Shown: positions 1-11,448, numbered from the stretch's first letter. The stretch: DNA of 64,000 nucleotides from Tigriopus japonicus (GCA_010645155.1 CM021314.1:2488254-2552253); one strand, 5' to 3'. Notes: generated by a model not told the origin, from the sequence alone. A program made the numbers and translations.

Positions 1-477
1 GTTGTCCCGAAACTAAAAGGATTACCTCCACGTTCATAATATTATTAATAATATTCTTTCAAGGCTCCTTGGTTGGGGGGGGGGGTCAAATGATGTCCCG
101 AATTGTGTATCTAAACCCTGTCTAAACTAATAGTTCGTGAAGGCTCACGTACTTATGTCAAATCTAGAGCGCTCTAGTCATATCGAGATTTCTTATTCGA
201 AACAATGTTCATGAAAAATTGGTTCACACGCTGAATCGGAAATGGGACGCGATTTGTACGATACTGAGTACAATTGACGAAACATTATTATTTTTAGTTC
301 CTTTGTCAGTCTGTCTGTTCCTACCATCACGCAGCCATCTTTACACAGACAAGAACCCAACTCGACCCTTTGCTAGACGGATTAAAAATGTGTGCGTGGT
401 TGTTATTAGGAGTGGGTGAAAAGCCGGTGTCGGTGTCGAGGTGTCGTCTAAATTACCGTCTTGGTGTCGAACCTGGC
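1..477. other. Intergenic, no gene seen
   Basis: No coding signal was recognised. The stretch has a G-run near 76-86 and a perfect 14-bp palindrome CTAGAGCGCTCTAG at 164-177 that recurs at 2508-2521. From about 421 there are GGTGTCG-rich repeats that continue on the far side of the SINE at 478-719 (around 780-840), so the SINE probably inserted into an older repeat. Confidence 0.5.
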
Positions 478-719
478 CTGTTTTTTTTTTGTTTTTGAAC
501 TGTGGGTTCTTCTAGGGTTGGAGGTTTGATCCTCGCCCGGCCAGCAAAGCCAACCATTCCGATAGGCAATATCTTTTCCGGTATCAGATTGGTTCTCCGT
601 CTGTGGGTGTGTAATAGCGTCTAAAAGTTTTCCTGAGAGAGGTCAGGGAGGAGAATCGAACTTGGGACCTCTCTCACTTCAGGAAACTGCGCTGACTATG
701 ACACCACGTCTACTCCCCA
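478..719 (-). mobile_element. tRNA-derived SINE, family 2
   Basis: Read on the minus strand, the element begins with a tRNA-like head. The head has an A-box-like TGGTGTCATAGTCAGC and a B-box-like AAGTTCGATTC about 40 bases later. A body of about 150 bases follows, and the element ends in an A-rich tail, seen as the T-run at 480-490 on the plus strand. The flanks carry similar strings (GTGTCGAACCTG and GTGTCGATACCTG) that may be a decayed target-site duplication. A functional tRNA is unlikely, because of the long body and poly(A) tail. Only one copy lies in the window, so the family status is inferred. Confidence 0.6.
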
Positions 720-3237
720 GATGTGTCGATACCTGCAAGGTTTCGTGCATTTTTCTAAAAATACCAGATGATTACTCTCACCACCGTTGTCGGTGTCGAC
801 TTTAGCAATTTAACCGTTTACGGTGTCGGCGTCGATGCCGAAAATGCCTGTGTCACCCATCCCTAGCTGTTATGAAGCTGTTTGTTGTACTCCTCTCCTC
901 AACCATAGTACAGTCTCTCTGAGTCCAACAGGCCAGGAACCTCGGATCAAAGGACGCGAACTTCAGCTGACGCGTATTCCAAAACGGCCCAAGAAACGTG
1001 TGGCTCTGCTGTGAATCTGAACAAAATTGCCAAAAGACAAACCAAAAAGGTGTTTCATGGCAAACATCTCTCTAGAAAAAGTTGCATTATAAGATAGCGC
1101 TCCTTTTCCTACCATCGATTTTGATTATGAAGCCCTCTTACCCCAGGAATATGTCAAAACCAGGAATCTACAAAACAATATCTCGGACACTAAGACTGGA
1201 GCTGAATGTAATTAATGTACTCAGATACAATTTCATGAAAATTAGACATCTGCTTGGTGAAATATGTCTCTGTTATTAACATAGAAGCTCACAGCTACAG
1301 TACACACATGTCCTGTAAAAATAATTCATTTGGCAAAAAATGTTTCCAGTCAACTTAATATGGTCTGAAATGCTAGAAATCAATCAAATGCCAAATATCA
1401 AAATTTATCAAATTTAACAATATCAAAAAAAAAAAAAAAAAAAGGCCAAAGAGATGAAGCATTACATTGACCAATTTCTTTATCACATTATTGTTGAGTT
1501 TTTTTGGTTATTCCCTCTGAATGCCTGCTCATGCAGAATGCAGTAAGGAATAGGTCACATTTATGGAGCACAATATTTTTCACGTTGATGGTGCTGTTAG
1601 TTACCTTCATTCTGAAACCATTGGTACTGCAGGATAGGTTGAATGAAAAGGATTGATTAGTGGTGGAAAGTAATCTACCCAAAAAATGGGATGCATTTAG
1701 TCATCCTTAAGACAGAGACATATGCAAATGCTGGAATAATGTCTAAACAATTCATGCACTGAATTTGAATAAAATAGTGAAAATTGAGTCCATTATACCT
1801 CCCTTTTGTTAGTTCACTGACATCGTTTCAGGCTCTCAGAAACAACAACAAATAGCTGTCTTCGCATCCTCTTCTGAACGTGTATCCATGACTAGGCTTG
1901 TTGCACGACTCGCTCTGACCCAGGTACTCTTTTTGAGAACGGCATTGCCAAAATTGTAGGGATCCTTGAGCCAAATAATGGATTAAATAATGCCAAAATG
2001 TCCAAAGCTTTGATATGAAATTGATTTAACATTTTATCTTTTATGAGACCCCGTTTTGCTTCCAAAGTGATGACATCGTTCAAAAATTGAGGAAAATTTG
2101 GCAACCATCAATATTTCATTTATATGGTAGTGTTAATGTTTGGTTGTTTGAAAAGCAAAATATCATTTTTGTGATAATCCGAGGGGATTGCAGTTGACAC
2201 AGGGATCAAAGCCGACCTCATTGTATTTGATAAACAACACCATTCTTTTTCACTTGTTTTTTTCATTGACTGGAATTTCTTTATACTCATTTTTTTGTTA
2301 ATCTGATCCTACCTAATTAAAGCAATCTCTCTAACACATGGTTTGAAGCATTTTGGCTGATGCAGTCAAATGCGATGGTGGTTATGTTGTAGGATCCACT
2401 ATATAATGAAAGGTGAACATAAGATTATTGTCAGTCGACAATCAAAATTCGTTTCGCAAGTACATTTATTGATCCTCAAGCGACATGATTGAAAGATATA
2501 GCCCGTACTAGAGCGCTCTAGCCCGTACCAGCTTCTTGAACAAAAAGAAAAACGGTTTTACATTTTGATAAGAAATATATGAAAAATCACCCGGACGAGA
2601 GGGAAGTATTTTTGCATCCACCGTAATTATTACATCGAGAGTGGTATGTAAAAAACGTATATTCTGATATTTAGTCAACCCTTGTTTGGTTATTTAAGAT
2701 GATTTTTTATGTTGAATATTCTTATATCCAACTTTGACTGTACATGTCTTGTACATTCAGACCACAAAGTAAAACTTTGCCCGATATCTAGCATTTGGTC
2801 TTTGGTAGGCCAAATTGAGAACAAGACCGATGAAGGAGAGTAGTACACTCTCCCTCCGAAACAGGAACTGCTGGAACTGCTCACGGGGCTCGCTCTATTG
2901 CCTCCTCTGCATTTCTCTAGCTACAGCGTTGCCAGATCGCCACCCTGGTCGGCTAAATTTCTAAAAGTGGCAACTAATTAAAACTGATGGCCACAGGAAA
3001 AATGGAATGGCTGCCAAATGGGAACTTTTGAAACATAAAGGTGACGAGAAAATTTAAAGGTTGCTGTGACAAATTTGATAAGAAAACACCGACTTTTGAG
3101 ACTTGATTGCTTGTGAACAAATGTGATTTCTGAATCCAATTAATGAATCCAAAATCTACAATCCAATCCAAGTTATGAAATTTGATTAATTAATTTAATA
3201 TTCAATTTATTAATCGAATTATGAAAAGTATCTGATA
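720..3237. other. Intergenic, no gene recognised
   Basis: AT-rich DNA with no ORF that resembles a protein I recognise. It contains an A-run at about 1425-1443 and the second CTAGAGCGCTCTAG palindrome at 2508-2521. Short ORFs here lack splice context or biased composition and are most likely chance. Confidence 0.5.
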
Positions 3238-3545
3238 CTGTTTGTTTTCAAGAGCATTCATGGGCTCTGTCCTAACCCAGGATTTGAGATCAGTTGGAGC
3301 GATCATAGAGGTTTTACGTGCGCCCTGAGAGCACCTCCAAATCCTAAGGAATCAAGGCTAGTTCGAACAATGAAGTGCTCCTCTCTTCTTTATCGGGCTC
3401 CTTCATTGTTCAATTTGTTGCCTATTTGCCTTCGTCGGGAATATGTAGGAGCTGATCCTCTAACAGCTGTTAAGGCAAACTATATTAATCATTAACTCTC
3501 TTTACAGGGAATCCCATTCCTTGTACCGGTATTAAAAAATCCGTC
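3238..3545 (+). mobile_element. Non-LTR retrotransposon 3' fragment (end of reverse transcriptase plus tail)
   Basis: An open frame from about 3238 to the TAA at 3493-3495 reads like the C-terminal end of a CR1/jockey-type reverse transcriptase ORF. It shows FKSIHGLCPNPGF, then LYRAPSLFNLLPICLRRE, then a short tail. The KxIHGL and LFNxLPxxLR motifs are typical of that region. The catalytic domain is missing, so this is a 5'-truncated copy, as expected for LINEs. After the stop, the 3' untranslated tail at 3501-3545 is nearly the same as the 3' tail of the SINE just downstream. An A-rich run (3553-3562) follows. Confidence 0.7.
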
Positions 3546-3570
3546 CCCCCCCAAAAAAAAAATAATAATT

Positions 3571-3760
3571 AAGGAAGCCAGAGTGGCCACGCGTACTAGC
3601 GTGTTCTTATAAGTGCTGAGTGTAAGTGCTTCCCCAGACAGCGTAGGTTCGAATCCTGTTGGGGGTCGGATTGAACCTGTTGGGAGAAATCCTTGTTTAC
3701 AGGGAATCGCATTCCGTGTAGCGGTAGTAGAAAATCCGCAACAACAACATCAAAAAAATA
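3571..3760 (+). mobile_element. tRNA-derived SINE, family 1 (copy 1)
   Basis: The head resembles a tRNA gene, starting AAGGAAGCCAGAGTGGCC and carrying a clear B-box GGTTCGAATCC at about 3647. A short body and the tail CAGGGAATCGCATTCC follow, then GCGGTAGTAGAAAATCCG and an A-rich end. A second copy lies on the minus strand at 50941-51120. The tail matches the 3' end of the LINE fragment immediately upstream. It is not annotated as a tRNA gene because it lacks a proper acceptor stem and continues past the tRNA-like part. Confidence 0.8.
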
Positions 3761-4923
3761 GATTTTTTTTTTTGGTTGTTAGTCAAATTTCCATTTCCAA
3801 ACAGGAGTTTTGTATTTATACATGAGCTTCTTTTGGTCAGACCTGAGACTAAAAGTTTTGCTCATTTATGCCCATTTTAAATTGCGGGTGTCCAAAATGC
3901 TATAAAACAACACAATGGAAGAATGCTTTAAATATTATGTTGGAAAGTATGTCCAATCTTTTGAAATATTTAAACAATTCAATTCAAATCGGTAAATTGT
4001 GTGTGTAAAATGTAGGGGGAAATTGTATCCCAGAATGTGAGGTTGTGAGTAGACGTGCCCTAGGGTAGGTTTTGGCAACAGCTCTAAGGTCATGCCCCAA
4101 CAAATTTGACTTTGTTTAATCAAGGGCCCACTAAGGAGCTGATTGGTTCAAAGGCCCAAAAAAATGAACCATGAATGAGCTCTTGGATCACAAATACGAT
4201 ACCATGGATGGCTCCATGGAACAACGAAAAACACCCTTGGGCTAACAAGTGATTACTCCTATTTTCTAAGAAACTCTGTATTAGCGTTACTTGTTTTCGG
4301 ACTGGGAAGGCAGAACCACAACCAAAAAGGTATCCTAGGAATTGCTTTACGATTTCAAGTTACATTGTTATAGATCATTCTATAATATTTGAATATTCGC
4401 ATTTTCTTGGCAAAAAGTCTGAAATAGTTATTTGTAAATTCACGAAAATTCTTTTTAAATTCACGATTTCTATGCATACATCAAGGATCTGGGATTTTGG
4501 AGGAAAGTCGGTAAAGTGGCAACTTTTCGTAATTTTTGGCACCAAAAGGCAACTCAGCGTTTCAAAAATGGCCGCAAGACTGTTTCAGACCAGGCAACGC
4601 TGGCTCACACAAGTACACTCTACACACGTACAACAGTTTGCTCTCTGCTCAGCTACATATCAAGGACCAAGTTGCTGCGAAACAGAATTGAGTAGTGAAC
4701 GTACAGACTGCAGAACAAGCGGGTAAATAAATCATGGCCAAATCGGGCAAAATTGAAGTTTCCCACTAGGACATTTCGCCGGATTCTTTACTGTCTGCAA
4801 ATAAGTGACACATTTGCAATCCCTAATTTAGATTTAACAGTTTCTTCGATATGATCACCAGACTAAACAGTAACATTGGAAACGGGTTTATCAAACTTTA
4901 ATTGACCATTCATTCTGTTAAAA
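3761..4923. other. Region upstream of the tandem-LBD nuclear receptor
   Basis: This probably holds the promoter and 5' UTR of the gene starting at 4924, but no core promoter element stands out. An 84-codon ORF at 4472-4726 has no recognisable domain. The segment at 4500-4570 (TGGCAACTTTT-like) resembles sequence near 2960 and 16090-16200, suggesting a dispersed degenerate repeat. Confidence 0.4.
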
Positions 4924-7197
4924 ATGGCTGCAGCATCTTGTGAAACTGAATCTCAGACTGTCGACAAAGATACATTGGATTCGGAGGGTTCCCAACCAAA
5001 ACGATCCAGGGTGTGTTCCGTTTGTGCTGGACCAACAGAGACCTTTCATTTGAATTATGGAGCAAGTACTTGCTTCAGTTGTCGAGCTTTCTTTCGTCGG
5101 GCTATTGAAAAGACACGGAATCCAAATTTTGTGTGCAAGAAGATGGGTAATTGTGACATTAAACTGGAAAACCGCAAGTCGTGCCGAAAATGCCGATTTG
5201 AATTGTGTATTAAGGCCGGCATGAAAACTGGTTTTGTCTTGGATGATGGTCAGAAGAAGGTCCGATTTCGGAAGTTGATCAAACGGCTCAAGAGAGAACG
5301 CAAGGCTGCAAGCAACAAAAGCCGCAAGGCCATGGAAAAGGAGCCTGATCTTCCCATTAAGTTCTCCAAGAAGAGGGAGAGCAATAGTAAAAACCAAGGC
5401 TCTTTGATGGAGAAGAACAATGTCAATGATTCCTTATGCAACCTCGAATCGGATTTGGATCTGAAGATTGAAGATTTCGATCTAGAAGGATTAGATTCCC
5501 TGACACCATCAATTTCTCTTTTATCAGATGAATCCAGCCAACGTAACATTGAAGAGATTGCAGAGAAGATTCTCAGATCCAATTCGCCACCAAATCTAGA
5601 AACTGAAACGAACCAACACAAGCCAGTATCAAATGAAACTACAACCTCAATATTAAATGAAGAACTCCCATTCAATACGATGGTGGACCTTAGTTTCCTG
5701 GCGAACGAAAATGAACCCTCCAAGAATGGTGCAGAAAATCCCTTGTTCAATGAACAGATGAACTGGAAGACCGCCGTGTTATCTCATTTTGACCAGTCTT
5801 TTGCGCATGCAATCCTCACTTTTCATGCAACATATCAAGGATTCACCAAGGATATCTTGCGAAAGCATCTGATCTCTATTGCGAGTACATTTCGTACCTA
5901 TGCTCTGCAAAACACGCATTTCTGCACATTGCCAGTATCAGATCAAAACATTTTAATCAAGCGCAACACTCCAATGTTTGCCTCTTTGATCCTGGCCAAG
6001 TATTTTGGTTGTTCCTTGGGCGTGGATCAAGTCAACTGGTTATTATTGGGAGACTCCATTTACACAACCAATTACTTCATCCAACCCATGTCTTTTCATT
6101 ACGTCAACTCCTTGCTCAGATTGTTTGTGGATGCTGGAATGATGCACAAATACTTCAGTTACGTTGCGCACATTGAACAGAACTATAAAATCAATTCCTG
6201 TTGGATGGGACCCCTTGCACAGGCCCTCTTATTCTACACAGATGATATCGTTGCTCCATATCTGGCAAGTGCTGTGAGAGTTAATGATTTATTCCGAATG
6301 TCGGTTCAAAGATACTGTGATAATGAAGGTATTACAACGTATACCTTCAATAATTTATTGAAGCAATTACAAGACATAACCATCATATTCATCAACAATG
6401 TGCAATGGGAATCTACACCTGAAAACAACAGGCCCGCCCAAGGCTATTCTTGCATGCGTGTCCAGGACCCTCAACTGGTTTCTTTGGAGGATGAGGAGAG
6501 ATGGATCACGAGAGAATGCGACCATGTCAATAACACACTCAAGAGTGTTCCATTTGGAGAAGAAACATTGAAAGAATGCATCATGTTCAATTTCGACGTT
6601 CCTGTGTCCAAGACCTTCATGAACAAGATCACCATGACCTGGATCAAGCGGTTTACTGAGTTGGTAAAACGAAATGAGGAATTCCAGATGTTGACAGACA
6701 CTCAACAATCTCTCATGCTCAAAGTGTCGGTTCTACCGGCATTTGCGGTGGCTTTGTGTCATTCTGAAAATATGGCCACTCCTGATGCTCAACTAGAGTT
6801 TGGATGTGGTCACCAAGACATGAAATCCTTTGTGGATGGGTACAAAAACCTTTTAGCACCTGGACGGAAATGGCGGGTAATGACCTTCCGTGATGTCAAT
6901 GATAAGGCTAAGATTTATGACAACCAGTTAGTGGAAGACTACATGAGCCTTGTGACGAGGATGAGCGATTTTATCATGGATTCTACCATCATTCGGGTTC
7001 TTCTCTTATATGTATTGTTTTCATCCGCCAATGAGTTGTTTCCCGGTCATCCCGTGACCAAAGTGAGCAAACGATACCTAAACTATCTCCGCAAATACTT
7101 CAAATCTAGGACAGCTTTAGGGGAAGAACGCTTACAACGCGGTTTAGGAGAGGTTAAGGTACTAACTGGCATGGTGAAAACCATTTGCTGTCCTTGA
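4924..7197 (+). CDS. Divergent nuclear receptor with two ligand-binding-domain signatures
   Basis: A single uninterrupted 757-codon frame. The DNA-binding domain spans residues 31-100. Finger 1 uses C31, C34, C50 and C53 with a 15-residue loop (13 is usual). Finger 2 uses C71, C77, C87 and C90 with normal spacing. The P-box region is CFSCRAFFRR, nearest in form to the ESCKA P-box of HR96/NR1J receptors. A basic extension (about 101-135) and an acidic hinge follow. The LBD helix 3-5 signature occurs at 326-345 (YALQNTHFCTLPVSDQNILI) and again at 580-599 (LVKRNEEFQMLTDTQQSLML), 254 residues apart. Each is followed by helix 7-8-like and helix 9-10-like segments (about 425-480 and 685-750). The expected role is a ligand-regulated nuclear transcription factor; the ligand is unknown. 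The ATG at 4924 starts about 30 codons before the first finger and no splice acceptor is needed. An upstream non-coding exon cannot be excluded. Confidence 0.85.
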   Translation: MAAASCETESQTVDKDTLDSEGSQPKRSRVCSVCAGPTETFHLNYGASTCFSCRAFFRRAIEKTRNPNFVCKKMGNCDIKLENRKSCRKCRFELCIKAGMKTGFVLDDGQKKVRFRKLIKRLKRERKAASNKSRKAMEKEPDLPIKFSKKRESNSKNQGSLMEKNNVNDSLCNLESDLDLKIEDFDLEGLDSLTPSISLLSDESSQRNIEEIAEKILRSNSPPNLETETNQHKPVSNETTTSILNEELPFNTMVDLSFLANENEPSKNGAENPLFNEQMNWKTAVLSHFDQSFAHAILTFHATYQGFTKDILRKHLISIASTFRTYALQNTHFCTLPVSDQNILIKRNTPMFASLILAKYFGCSLGVDQVNWLLLGDSIYTTNYFIQPMSFHYVNSLLRLFVDAGMMHKYFSYVAHIEQNYKINSCWMGPLAQALLFYTDDIVAPYLASAVRVNDLFRMSVQRYCDNEGITTYTFNNLLKQLQDITIIFINNVQWESTPENNRPAQGYSCMRVQDPQLVSLEDEERWITRECDHVNNTLKSVPFGEETLKECIMFNFDVPVSKTFMNKITMTWIKRFTELVKRNEEFQMLTDTQQSLMLKVSVLPAFAVALCHSENMATPDAQLEFGCGHQDMKSFVDGYKNLLAPGRKWRVMTFRDVNDKAKIYDNQLVEDYMSLVTRMSDFIMDSTIIRVLLLYVLFSSANELFPGHPVTKVSKRYLNYLRKYFKSRTALGEERLQRGLGEVKVLTGMVKTICCP

Positions 7198-8528
7198 AGT
7201 TTTGTCCTTTTTCATCGATGGCCCATTTGATGTACGTGTTTCTACACCAAAGCAGTTTTGCAAGATCCATTATTAACTGAATCCGGAAACTCGTAAGAAA
7301 ATTGTGTTTCTAGTTGGGCCACAAATTGGAGAAATATCAACCCCGATGGAAAGAAATGGAAAGTTCTAGCTCAAGATTAAGCAATTGCAATTCTGTACCT
7401 TCTGCCCTTTTCCTGTGACTGCTCAATTTTCTAACTCTTAGTAACCCAAGTGATAGAGATATTATTAGTCGATGTGCCCATATCATTCGTTCTCTTAGTA
7501 TGTCCCCTACCTTGTGTACTACGCAAATGCCTTTATGTGAAAGCTGGTTTCATTTGCCGTTATTTTGATTATACGAGTATTATAAATTTGGGTTCCTGGC
7601 TTGGTGATCGATTGTTGTAACTATGCAGTTAATCGCTCAACTATAATCCCAAAGGACTGGGTTTCGTTCCCTTCAAGTTTCAATACCACTACTAATATAC
7701 ATGGTAACTTACCAACTGTCAAATTTATACCCATCTGGTTAACGAGTGTTGAATCAAAGTTTTCTTGTCTCAGTTCTTCACCTCAAACTTATTTTCCTCA
7801 TTTCAAACCATGTAATGCAATTCATGAGAACGAGTTATTGGTCCAATTGATATTCATAGAAAGTCATGTTGGCCTAATTAATGTGCTCACTGTGAAATAT
7901 TCAGTTGTTTATTCTATCGACCTGTTTCGTTTCTATGGATGTTACTTGAAATGACACTAACAAACATTTGCAAAATTGATGATTTCATTCCTGTGATTAA
8001 AACTATTGAGTGGGTGCAATAGCTCGGAAGATCAAAATTTGTTTTCGGAAAATCCTATTAATCGCGTTTAAAACAATAGCATGGCACGAAACTTTAAACT
8101 ATATGTGATGAAATTTTTACCCTTTTTGTCCCTCTTGCCACATGAACCACGTGATTTTTCAAGCTAATCACCAGAGCTGATAATCCCTTTTACGAACTCT
8201 GGAACAGATGCACTGTAATGAGCATATCTTTGGTGGGTCTCGTGAAATGAACAATTTATCATTCAATTTTGAGCTGCTTCGTGGGAGAGAACATTGTGTC
8301 CAACCTCAACGTGATTGTTCCAAAATCAAATCAAAACCTACAATAAAGTACCGGTACCTTAATTGAGCACAACATACAAATGTTCAAACCATCTACGTGT
8401 GAAATACATATTATTGATGTGAATCCCATAAAATACAACGATTCAATTACTGTCCACACTAAGTGACTAGTCCATGCCATATTTATGGAATTTTTTTGAT
8501 AATTTTAAGATCAACAACGTCTATAGGT
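7198..8528. other. 3' flank of the nuclear receptor gene, no further gene
   Basis: AT-rich sequence that probably includes the receptor's 3' UTR. A 117-codon open frame at 7601-7954 opens with GTG, has no domain-like features and is judged chance. No repeat with clear ends was seen. Confidence 0.45.
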
Positions 8529-8766
8529 CATATGTTTTGTGTTTGGAGATCCATGCTTGAAGCATACTTCATCAATTGACTTCTATCGTTTTTGCGTCTT
8601 TTAAACGTTTTCAGGATTTTAAAATGACGCCATAGGAATGTCAGCTTCTATGTATTATATGTTTAACCCAAAATTTGATAAGAAATGCTCTAACTGGCTT
8701 AAAACATGCTTGAAGTCAATAATGGAAGCATGCTTGCAGCATGCCTTCGTGCAGACAAAACATATG
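8529..8766. repeat. MITE family A, copy 1
   Basis: About 240 bases with inverted ends: CATATGTTTTGTGTTTGGAG at the left, and the complement of a similar string ending in ACAAAACATATG at the right. A second copy at 43179-43421 matches along the whole length with scattered substitutions and small indels, which defines the ends. No coding capacity; a non-autonomous DNA transposon is the likely class. Confidence 0.75.
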
Positions 8767-9118
8767 AGCTTATGTCGCGAAAAGCCACGGATTTTAAGCG
8801 AATGCGGAAGATCAAAGTTCTCATTTGACCAACAGCCATTCATGCAGACCTTTTATCTAATTTTGTCTCTATGTAGGACATTTCAAAATGGAATGTCAAT
8901 TTTAGTTCGTGCAACGGCACCAGCATTTATTTGGGAATTATTAATCGCCATGCCCAAGCCAAAGTGTGTATATTCGCTGGTTTCTTCATTTTTCCCTCTT
9001 AAAGCATCTCATGTAACCAAAGAAACATAAAATGCGCCACTGAAGATCTAAGACAAAAAAATCATGGCAGGACTAGTGAAACGAAAAGCATTTAAAAGAA
9101 ATGTATATCAATCAAATC

Positions 9119-9531
9119 GGTTAGGGTGACGACGTGAGGTCTGGTTGAAAGAGCGAACCAGTGTTACCAGAACTGTACGAACCAATCATGCCAAAAAATA
9201 TCGAAAATTGGGTCAGATTCGGCTAGATGTAGGCAATAATATTACTGTCATGCTTTGGCACTTCAGCAAACAAATTTGAAAACGAAAGGACTAATGATTG
9301 AAAGCAATCCAGACGTTCTACTGTAGATAGAATGCTTTACTTGCAAGAATGAATTTCACACTAAAAGTACTTGCTTGAACAATGAGAATTTTCCTCTGAG
9401 TAACATCTTCAGATGTTTGTTTCTGTTTTGAAAGTGGAAAAAATCTGAAATGAAAGTTATACTGATTTTGAAATATCTGGCAAGGCTACTTTGTTGATCT
9501 TTCGTCTGGACTTCACATCGTCACCCTTAAC
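9119..9531. repeat. Candidate DNA transposon with imperfect terminal inverted repeats
   Basis: The left end GGTTAGGGTGACGACGTGAG and the complement of the right end (GTTAAGGGTGACGATGTGAA) match over roughly 30 bases with a few mismatches. The interior has no recognisable ORF. Only one copy lies in the window, so the boundaries rest on the inverted repeats alone. Confidence 0.5.
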
Positions 9532-10155
9532 ATCAAATATTTCTTAATCTTTTAACACAAAGATGAATCTGACGGGAAAGAGACTAAATGTGAAGTCAAA
9601 ATGGTTTTTGCTTGCCTTGGCATTAAAACTTTCCTATTTTATTTCTTATTTTCTATTTCATCCAAAGAGTCTGTGTTTTGGAAAACACACGATAAAATAA
9701 CACAAATGGAATTTTGGGCCTGAATTTTTGACTGAGCCTAAATCAAGCTACAACGTTGAACAACTTAATGAGAATAACAATCATGTCAAAGTTAATTCAA
9801 GACTAATTCATGCAGTTGTCATATTTTTCCCTTCTAGATGTATCCTAGATTTCTTTAAATCTTATAATTTTGAATTATCAAAACGTTTTAAACTTGCAAA
9901 TCCTTCTTTTAAGAGGTATAAAATTGAAAATAACATACGTTCAAAAATGATCATTTGAGTCCGTAAAATTTGAGAGGAATGAGCCTTAGAAATAAGCATG
10001 TGTTTGTGCAAAAATTGAGCAAAAAGGTTAAAAATAATTAAATTTGGCGTATTCTGTCTTTCCATGAAGGAAAATTTCGTTATCTCCCACGGGATTAATG
10101 GAATGGTTATTAGACGGTCTCATTCAAAAGAGTTTCAACACTTTCGTCCGATATT

Positions 10156-10699
10156 CAGACCTGTAATGAAATTTCTTTTACATTACATTTTCAAGTGATC
10201 GTAATTTTTTAATTTTGTATTGCCATTACGTTTACGCCTAAAAGAAGTCCTGGGCTTAAAAAGTTCGCAAATTTCCCCCTCTTTCAAATATTTTTATACA
10301 ATATATTTCAATTTGTAAATTGATGCACCCAAAGTTCATAAGTTTTTTATGCTTTTCACATTTTGCTCTTGAAAAGAAAAGAGTTCAAGAGGGCTTGAAA
10401 AATATCGTAATTGAATGCAATTTAATTACCCTTTGGAAAGTGATTACATTTGAATACAAAGTAATTATAAGTTTGTATGAATTGAGAAATGTTTAGTACC
10501 AGACTTGTGTTTAAAAGTGAAAATGTAAAAATAATTTGTAACTGAAAATTGTCAATTACTTTGGTGGAAATGTAATTATTTATACTTTTTCTAATTTCAA
10601 ATGTCGTTCATAACTATTACAATTACCTTGATTTCCAATGTAATTAATTACAATTACTTTTGGAATCGTAATTATCATAGCAATTACATCACAGGTCTG
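10156..10699. repeat. Candidate MITE with CAGACCTGT ends
   Basis: The left end CAGACCTGTAATG is mirrored by CATCACAGGTCTG at the right. The inside is rich in AATTAC/GTAATT strings that themselves pair as inverted repeats. The CAG...CTG ends fit hAT-type elements, but I see no clear 8-base target duplication, so the class is uncertain. Confidence 0.45.
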
Positions 10700-11214
10700 G
10701 AAATTGTTTGGTTTGATCAAAGAACATCATCAAAAATTGTGGAGTTGTCTTAGATTGCATATTTAAAAGAAATGTCAGTATTTGGAGTCGAAAATTCCTT
10801 CTTGACTCCTAAAAGAGCAAATGTGAAGCAGAAAATTACATTTAACCCAGCAGTTGCCACAAGGACCATTTCTTTACAAGTGCTCATAAAGATTTGTGCA
10901 AGGTAAAAATACCACACATATACAATTAAGATTTCATTTGGCGCAAAGTTTGCTTTATAATCTCTTGAAACCTTTAATATCGCTTACATCAATCACAGAG
11001 TATTCGCAGTTGCAAGATACTTGCGTATTTTTGAGGACAAATTTCACAGAAGGCTGACTAAAGGTTCGCTGAATATTACTATATTAGTGAAAGTTCCAAC
11101 GAGTTTTCCCCCTAGTATGTCCAAAATGCAGTGCGGGGATAAATGGGAATGACCAAGGTGGCAAGGTGGGTGAGAGCTCAGAGTTTCAGTTTACCAACAT
11201 ATTAACAGCTAGAG

Positions 11215-11448
11215 TAGGGGTTCTCAACCTTTTTCCGGGGGATACCCATTTTGGCAAGGGAAATATCCGATTTACCCCCCTATGTAATGACCAATATTAA
11301 AAATGTCAAAATACGTGAAGAAGAGAAAAACGTGAAATATTGGTCGAAAAACCCCAAGTTTTTTCCAATTTTTCCGGACACAAATTTACCCAACAGAAAG
11401 TCAAATTTACCCAATTTTGGGTAAATACCCATAGGTTGAGAACCCCTG
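11215..11448. repeat. hAT-type MITE with 8-bp target-site duplication
   Basis: The ends are TAGGGGTTCTCAACCT and the complement of AGGTTGAGAACCCCTG, and further inside both arms carry GGGTA and TACCC runs. AGCTAGAG flanks both sides (11207-11214 and 11449-11456) as a perfect 8-base duplication, the hallmark of hAT insertion. Length is 234 bases with no ORF. The element is intact, so insertion was probably fairly recent. Confidence 0.85.

Noticed and set aside
3571..3690. Functional tRNA gene
   Set aside because: The B-box is good, but there is no closing acceptor stem and the tRNA-like part continues into a SINE body and tail. The minus-strand copy behaves the same.
5250..5750. 166-codon frame on the minus strand
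   Set aside because: It is the antisense shadow of the nuclear receptor coding region.
7601..7954. 117-codon open frame downstream of nuclear receptor 1
   Set aside because: It opens with GTG, has no motif or splice context, and lies in AT-rich 3' flanking DNA.
8638..9030. 130-codon open frame
   Set aside because: Its first third lies inside MITE family A and the rest has no recognisable domain.
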